Position numbers and translations under genes: made by a program. Shown here piece after piece: positions 14,407-18,171 of a stretch of 18,171 nucleotides of DNA (within the stretch, counting starts at the first letter, position 1; the number at the start of each line of letters is the position of its first letter). The notes under the pieces are model-generated. The model had not been told where the DNA came from, did not search any database, and saw nothing but the letters and a program-made list of their open reading frames with translations. Origin of the DNA: Woeseiaceae bacterium (GTDB lineage: Bacteria; Pseudomonadota; Gammaproteobacteria; Steroidobacterales; Woeseiaceae); assembly GCA_013138675.1 (NCBI GenBank), contig WTCH01000092.1, forward strand, positions 1-18,171, read 5' to 3'.

Positions 14407-15414
14407 TTAAGCAGGCATGCCGAGCTCGTGCTCGGGACGCAGGCTTGGCGGTGGCCAGTTCTCAAGACGCATGCCCAAACCGAGGCCGTGGCCTTCGAGG
14501 ACTTCCTTGATCTCTGTCAGCGATTTTTTGCCGAGATTCGGTGTCCGCAGAAGCTCTACCTCTGTACGTTGCACCAGATCACCGATGTACATGATGTTCT
14601 CGGCCTTGAGGCAGTTCGCCGAACGTACAGTCAGTTCGAGCTCGTCGACCGGGCGCAGCAGAATCGGGTCGACCTGATTCTCTGCTTGCGCTGCAGTGCC
14701 GTCTTCCTGGCCTTGCAGGTCAACGAATACAGACAATTGGTCCTTAAGAATGCTCCCCGCACGGCGGATAGCTTCTTCAGGATCGATCGTGCCGTTGGTC
14801 TCGATTTCGATAAGCAGTTTATCGAGGTCGGTACGCTGTTCCACACGGGCCGCTTCGACCGTGTACGTCACACGGTTTACCGGGCTGAAAGAGGCATCGA
14901 GCTGCAAGCGACCAATCGGTCCCGCCTGCTCTTCGAAGACCGGGCGCTGCGTCGCTGGACGATAGCCGCGACCGCGCTCGACTTTCAGAATCATGTTCAA
15001 CTCACCAGCCTTGGTCAGGTTCGCGATGACCAGGTCCGGATTCATGATTTCAACATCATGATCGAGCTGGATGTCGGCACCCGTTACCGGGCCCGGACCC
15101 TTCTTCGAAATACGAAGCTCGGCCAGGTCACGCGTGTGCATTTGCACAGCAACCTGCTTGAGATTCAGGAGGATCTCGACGACGTCTTCCTGCACGCCTT
15201 CGATGCTCGTGTACTCATGCAATACGCCTTCGATCTCCGCCTCGGTGATAGCTGCACCCGGCATTGACGACAGCAAGATGCGTCGCAGCGCATTGCCTAA
15301 AGTGTGGCCGAAACCACGTTCAAACGGCTCGATGACCACTTTGGCCAACAAATCATTGACCGGCGTGACTTTGACAACGCGCGGCTTGAGAAAATCATGT
15401 ACAGAATCCTGCAT
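14407..15414 (-). CDS. rpoA: RNA polymerase alpha subunit
   Basis: 335 residues. The N-terminal dimerisation domain carries GFGHTLGNALRRILLSSMPG (34-53), which contacts beta and beta', and GTIDPEEAIRRA. The C-terminal domain (about 250-328) includes ELTVRSANCLKAE with the conserved DNA- and activator-contacting Arg, then LRTPNLGKKSLTEIK and GMRLENWPPPS. A short tail (LRPEHELGMPA) extends slightly beyond the E. coli end. GGAGGG lies 9 bp before the ATG, and the gap to rpsD is 18 bp. It is the scaffold for polymerase assembly and the contact surface for CRP-like activators. Confidence 0.98.
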   Translation of the reverse strand: MQDSVHDFLKPRVVKVTPVNDLLAKVVIEPFERGFGHTLGNALRRILLSSMPGAAITEAEIEGVLHEYTSIEGVQEDVVEILLNLKQVAVQMHTRDLAELRISKKGPGPVTGADIQLDHDVEIMNPDLVIANLTKAGELNMILKVERGRGYRPATQRPVFEEQAGPIGRLQLDASFSPVNRVTYTVEAARVEQRTDLDKLLIEIETNGTIDPEEAIRRAGSILKDQLSVFVDLQGQEDGTAAQAENQVDPILLRPVDELELTVRSANCLKAENIMYIGDLVQRTEVELLRTPNLGKKSLTEIKEVLEGHGLGLGMRLENWPPPSLRPEHELGMPA

Positions 15415-15432
15415 GGGAAAAATCCCTCCTGA

Positions 15433-16053
15433 CTACTTGGAGTACAGCTCGACGACGAGGTTTTCGTTGATGTCCGGGAGGATGTCTTCCCGATCCGGCA
15501 ACGACTTTATGACACCTGCCATCTTCTTCGCGTCGACATCGACCCACTCGGGCAAGCCGACCTGACCCGCAATTTCAATCGCAGTCTGAATGCGAAGCTG
15601 CTTGCGAGCCTTTTCACGAATACCTATCGAATCGCCCGCCTTTACCTGCGCGGACGGAATGTTGACGACCTTACCGTTCAGCTCGATGCTCTTGTGACTC
15701 ACGAGCTGACGAGCTTCTGCCCGCGTGGAAGCGAAGCCCATCCGGTACACCGCGTTGTCAAGGCGACCCTCGAGGAGGCGCAGCAGGTTCTCACCTGTTG
15801 AGCCTTTCAATTGCGCGGCATGCTTGTAGTAGTTGCGGAACTGACGTTCCAGCACACCGTACATGCGACGGAGTTTCTGTTTTTCGCGAAGCTGCAATCC
15901 GTAATCCGACAGACGCGGACGACGCTGCGGCGCACCACCCGGCGGTACGTCGAGCTTGCACTTCGACTCGAGCGGCCTTACGCCACTCTTCAGAAACAGA
16001 TCCGTGCCTTCGCGGCGGGACAGTTTACACTTTGGTCCTAAATATCTTGCCAT
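15433..16053 (-). CDS. rpsD: Ribosomal protein uS4
   Basis: 206 residues, the same length as E. coli S4. The opening is MARYLGPKCKLSRREGTDLF (1-20), with KPRLSDYG-like RPRLSDYGLQLREKQK at 45-60. The S4 RNA-binding fold is GRLDNAVYRMGFASTRAEAR (96-115) through LVSHKSIELNG, and the end is NENLVVELYSK. It binds 16S rRNA early in 30S assembly. In E. coli it represses the alpha operon by binding the rpsM leader; the corresponding leader seems absent here. The gap to rpsK is 12 bp. Confidence 0.98.
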   Translation of the reverse strand: MARYLGPKCKLSRREGTDLFLKSGVRPLESKCKLDVPPGGAPQRRPRLSDYGLQLREKQKLRRMYGVLERQFRNYYKHAAQLKGSTGENLLRLLEGRLDNAVYRMGFASTRAEARQLVSHKSIELNGKVVNIPSAQVKAGDSIGIREKARKQLRIQTAIEIAGQVGLPEWVDVDAKKMAGVIKSLPDREDILPDINENLVVELYSK

Positions 16054-16065
16054 TAACTTGAGCCT

Positions 16066-16446
16066 CTATACCCGCCGCTTCTTAGGCGGGCGACAGCCAT
16101 TGTGAGGAATCGGTGTGACGTCCTCGATGTTTTGAATACGAAAACCGAGGGCGTTCAGGGCACGCACCGCAGACTCACGTCCCGGTCCTGGCCCACGAAC
16201 ACGCACGTCCAGGTTTTTGACCCCGAAATCGAGCGCTGAACGACCGGCCTTCTCAGAAGCCACCTGCGCCGCAAACGGTGTCGATTTACGCGAACCGCGG
16301 AAACCACAGCCACCTGCGGTTGCCCACGATAGGGCGTTACCCTGACGATCGGTAATCGTGATAATTGTGTTGTTGAAGGACGCATGGATGTGGGCGATCG
16401 CGTCGACCACATGCTTTTTGACCTTCTTCTTTTTTGGTTCTGCCAT
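16066..16446 (-). CDS. rpsK: Ribosomal protein uS11
   Basis: 126 residues from ATG at 16446. The core reads AHIHASFNNTIITITDRQGN (18-37), CGFRGSRKSTPFAAQ (47-61), VRGPGPGRESAVRAL (82-96), and the C-terminus is PIPHNGCRPPKKRRV. It is part of the 30S platform near the mRNA exit. The frame is open to 16491, but the lysine-rich MAEPKKKKVKK start matches family N-termini, so the upstream TTG was not used. Only a distant GAG precedes the start, so the Shine-Dalgarno is weak. An unusually long 84-bp gap separates it from rpsM. Confidence 0.97.
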   Translation of the reverse strand: MAEPKKKKVKKHVVDAIAHIHASFNNTIITITDRQGNALSWATAGGCGFRGSRKSTPFAAQVASEKAGRSALDFGVKNLDVRVRGPGPGRESAVRALNALGFRIQNIEDVTPIPHNGCRPPKKRRV

Positions 16447-16530
16447 AACTAATAATGCTCGTTGAGTATTTTGGCTTCTACCTGCGCACAAAGTAAACGT
16501 GGTGCACGTAGTAAAGCGATTCGAATTTAC
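16447..16530 (-). other. Long rpsM-rpsK intergenic spacer with short inverted repeats
   Basis: 84 bp without a gene inside an otherwise tight operon. On the minus strand GTAAA...TTTAC (16530-16511 region) and ACGTG-CAC-CACGT (16497-16509 region) can form two short stems. No T-run or promoter of good quality is seen. Nothing else is supported here. Confidence 0.3.
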
Positions 16531-16887
16531 CTACCGTTTAATGGGCCTGCGCGGACCCTTGCGAGTTCGTGCATTAGTACGTGTGCGTTGGCCGCGCAGC
16601 GGCAGACCACGTCTGTGACGAATGCCACGGTAACAACCGAGGTCCATCAGACGCTTAATATTCATCGAGATCTCGCGACGAAGGTCACCCTCGACCTCGA
16701 AGCTGTCGACTGCCGTACGAAGCTTGGCAACTTCTGGCTCAGCGAGATCCTTGACCGGCGTCGCGGGATCAACGCTGGCCGCAGCGCAGATCTGCTGCGC
16801 GCGCGTGTTACCGATACCGTAGATCGACGTCAACGCGATCACGATGTGCTTGTTCAGCGGTATGTTTATGCCTGCTATACGTGCCAC
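16531..16887 (-). CDS. rpsM: Ribosomal protein uS13
   Basis: 118 residues, as in E. coli. The opening is ARIAGINIPLNKHIVIALTS (2-21), then YGIGNTRAQQIC (23-34), DLRREISMNIKRLMDLGCYRG split across 68-88, and RGLPLRGQRTRTNARTRKG (93-111). It sits in the 30S head and contacts tRNA and the 50S subunit. The start codon is GTG (16887-16885), with AGGA 8-9 bp upstream. The GTG start is shared with E. coli rpsM. Only 14 bp separate it from the rpmJ stop. Confidence 0.98.
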   Translation of the reverse strand: MARIAGINIPLNKHIVIALTSIYGIGNTRAQQICAAASVDPATPVKDLAEPEVAKLRTAVDSFEVEGDLRREISMNIKRLMDLGCYRGIRHRRGLPLRGQRTRTNARTRKGPRRPIKR

Positions 16888-16901
16888 TTATATTTCCTCG
16901 T

Positions 16902-17015
16902 TTATCCCTGGCGCTGCTTGTGCCGGGCGTCTGTGCAGATAACCCGAACAACACCATTCCGACGAATGATCTTGCAGTTCCTGCAGATTTTCTTAACTGA
17001 TGCTCTTACTTTCAT
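16902..17015 (-). CDS. rpmJ: Ribosomal protein bL36
   Basis: 37 residues: MKVRASVKKICRNCKIIRRN and then GVVRVICTDARHKQRQG. The zinc ribbon is complete with C11, C14, C27 and H32, so this is the zinc-binding form. AGGAG lies 8 bp before the ATG at 17015. It is placed between secY and rpsM as in E. coli. It binds 23S rRNA on the 50S subunit. Confidence 0.97.
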   Translation of the reverse strand: MKVRASVKKICRNCKIIRRNGVVRVICTDARHKQRQG

Positions 17016-17040
17016 GAGATCACTCCTGGCGCTGATCGAA

Positions 17041-18171
17041 TCAGCGTACCTGTCCGCCTCTGCCATAGTTGCGCAGATTCGCTTTCTGCATCATGCCATC
17101 GTACTGATGGCTCATTGCATGCGCCTGCAACTGCGACATGAAGTCCATCGTTACAACAACGAGAATGAGTAATGAAGTACCACCAAAGCTGAACGGCATG
17201 GTCGGATAAAACATGCGTACCAGTTCCGGAAGCAAGCAGACGCCGGCGATGTAAAGCGCACCCCAGAACGTCAGTCGCGTCAGTACTTTGTCAATGTATT
17301 CAGCTGTATGCGCACCAGGACGTATGCCCGGCACGAATGCACCCGACCGCTTCAGGTTATCCGCCGTGTCCTTCGAGTTGAACATCAGCGCGGTATAGAA
17401 GAAGCAGAAGAAGATGATCATAGCCGCGTACAACAGCACGTAGATCGGCTGGCCCGGGCCGAGGTTCGCGCCGATCGACTGCAATGCACTCTGCAGTGCA
17501 TTCGGCTCTGCCGCCTGTCCGAAGAATTGTGCAATTGTTGCCGGGAACATCAAGATGCTCGAGGCAAAAATCGGCGGAATTACACCGGACATATTGATCT
17601 TGAACGGCAGGTGAGTGCTTTGCGCCTGGTACATCTTGCGGCCCTGCTGGCGTCGCGCGTAGTTCACAGTGATGCGGCGTTGTGCGCGCTCCATAAAGAC
17701 AACGAACACGATCGCAGCCACGGCGCCAACGAGCATCAGAATTGCCGTGACGGCTGACATTTCACCGTCTCTCACGAGTCCAGCCGTTCCGGCGATTGCG
17801 GCGGGCAAGCCTGCGACGATACCGGAGAGAATAATCATCGAGATGCCGTTGCCGATGCCGCGCTCGGTGATCTGCTCACCCAGCCACATCAGGAAGACTG
17901 TTCCCGTGACCAGCGTGATCATGGCCGTAATCAGGAATGCCGGACCTGGATTTACAACGATGCCTGCCTGACCCTGCAGCCAGGATGCAGCTGCAACCGA
18001 CTGGAAGCTGGCAAGTGCAACCGTACCGTAGCGCGTGTACTTCACGATCTGACGACGGCCCGCTTCACCTTCTTTTCTGAGCTGCTGTAAGCTCGGCAAA
18101 ATATGGCTCGCCATCTGCATAATGATCGAAGACGAGATGTACGGCATGATGCCCATCGCGAAAATACCGAA
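17041..18171 (-). CDS. secY: Preprotein translocase subunit SecY (N-terminal end missing, cut by window edge)
   Basis: 376 residues visible and still in frame at the edge (reading FGIFAMGIMPYISSSIIMQ there); about 65 N-terminal residues lie outside. It forms the membrane channel of the Sec translocon with SecE and SecG. The later helices are evident, for example FLITAMITLVTGTVFLMWLG and GIGNGISMIILSGIVAGLPA, and the cytosolic loop basic patch QRRITVNYARRQQGRK that engages ribosomes and SecA. The loop before the last helices carries DNLKRSGAFVPGIRPG, a standard SecY motif. The C-terminus ends NLRNYGRGGQVR. The rpmJ start is 25 bp downstream, so it belongs to the same operon. Confidence 0.97.
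   Translation of the reverse strand, partial: FGIFAMGIMPYISSSIIMQMASHILPSLQQLRKEGEAGRRQIVKYTRYGTVALASFQSVAAASWLQGQAGIVVNPGPAFLITAMITLVTGTVFLMWLGEQITERGIGNGISMIILSGIVAGLPAAIAGTAGLVRDGEMSAVTAILMLVGAVAAIVFVVFMERAQRRITVNYARRQQGRKMYQAQSTHLPFKINMSGVIPPIFASSILMFPATIAQFFGQAAEPNALQSALQSIGANLGPGQPIYVLLYAAMIIFFCFFYTALMFNSKDTADNLKRSGAFVPGIRPGAHTAEYIDKVLTRLTFWGALYIAGVCLLPELVRMFYPTMPFSFGGTSLLILVVVTMDFMSQLQAHAMSHQYDGMMQKANLRNYGRGGQVR

Noticed and set aside
14341..15267. Long plus-strand open frame (308 codons) opposite rpoA
   Set aside because: It lies almost wholly antisense to the highly conserved rpoA, has no recognisable domain, and long antisense frames are expected in GC-rich coding DNA.
16447..16491. 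Extended rpsK start at a TTG
   Set aside because: The ATG at 16446 begins a typical Lys-rich S11 N-terminus; the extension is not protein-like.
1..18171. CRISPR arrays, tRNA or rRNA genes, insertion sequences, prophage or defence genes
   Set aside because: No regularly spaced repeats, cloverleaf candidates, transposase or phage-like products were seen; only short REP units are present.

Overview
The window is chromosomal DNA of moderately high GC from a gammaproteobacterium. The evidence is an E. coli-like alpha operon order (secY-rpmJ-rpsM-rpsK-rpsD-rpoA-rplQ), a PepQ-type prolidase with close E. coli-like motif spacing, and RpoA and S4 proteins that follow the gammaproteobacterial pattern almost residue by residue. 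It looks like a free-living, probably marine lineage, but that is inference. I saw no phage genes, transposases, CRISPR arrays or tRNA/rRNA genes.

Left arm (1-6843, all minus strand): read in transcription order, a tightly packed run of ggt, trpS, a SAM methyltransferase, a beta-carbonic anhydrase, a GNAT acetyltransferase, a short VIT/CCC1-like membrane protein, a PH-domain membrane protein, a VOC (glyoxalase-fold) protein and upp. It continues through a frameshifted, truncated DUF1801-like remnant into a TerB-like gene cut by the left edge. Most gaps are 5-25 bp, and two junctions overlap (TGATG and ATGA), so this may be one long transcript. The genes share housekeeping themes (tRNA charging, pyrimidine salvage, CO2 hydration, gamma-glutamyl peptide use) but no single pathway.

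Middle (6844-9725): pepQ is divergent from ggt and converges on, and overlaps by 17 bp, an SDR oxidoreductase gene. The overlap holds a 13-bp tandem duplication that sets the SDR stop codon. Upstream of the SDR lie an inverted pair of REP elements and a small acidic protein of unknown function. A 251-bp non-coding stretch (9475-9725) holds an exact TGTGA-N6-TCACA (CRP-type) palindrome and a CAATTAG direct repeat ahead of the efflux operon.

Right (9726-18171): a plus-strand two-gene RND efflux operon (lipoprotein membrane-fusion protein and HAE1-type pump, no outer-membrane channel gene) converges on the minus-strand alpha operon. The two share a hairpin terminator followed by a third REP element. 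The alpha operon includes the 37-residue rpmJ, and secY runs off the right edge.

No clearly new multi-gene system is visible. The most interesting items are small: REP hairpins whose stems vary in a compensated way, the CRP-like operator, the broken DUF1801 remnant, the frame-changing tandem repeat, and an alpha operon with no room for the E. coli-type S4 leader.
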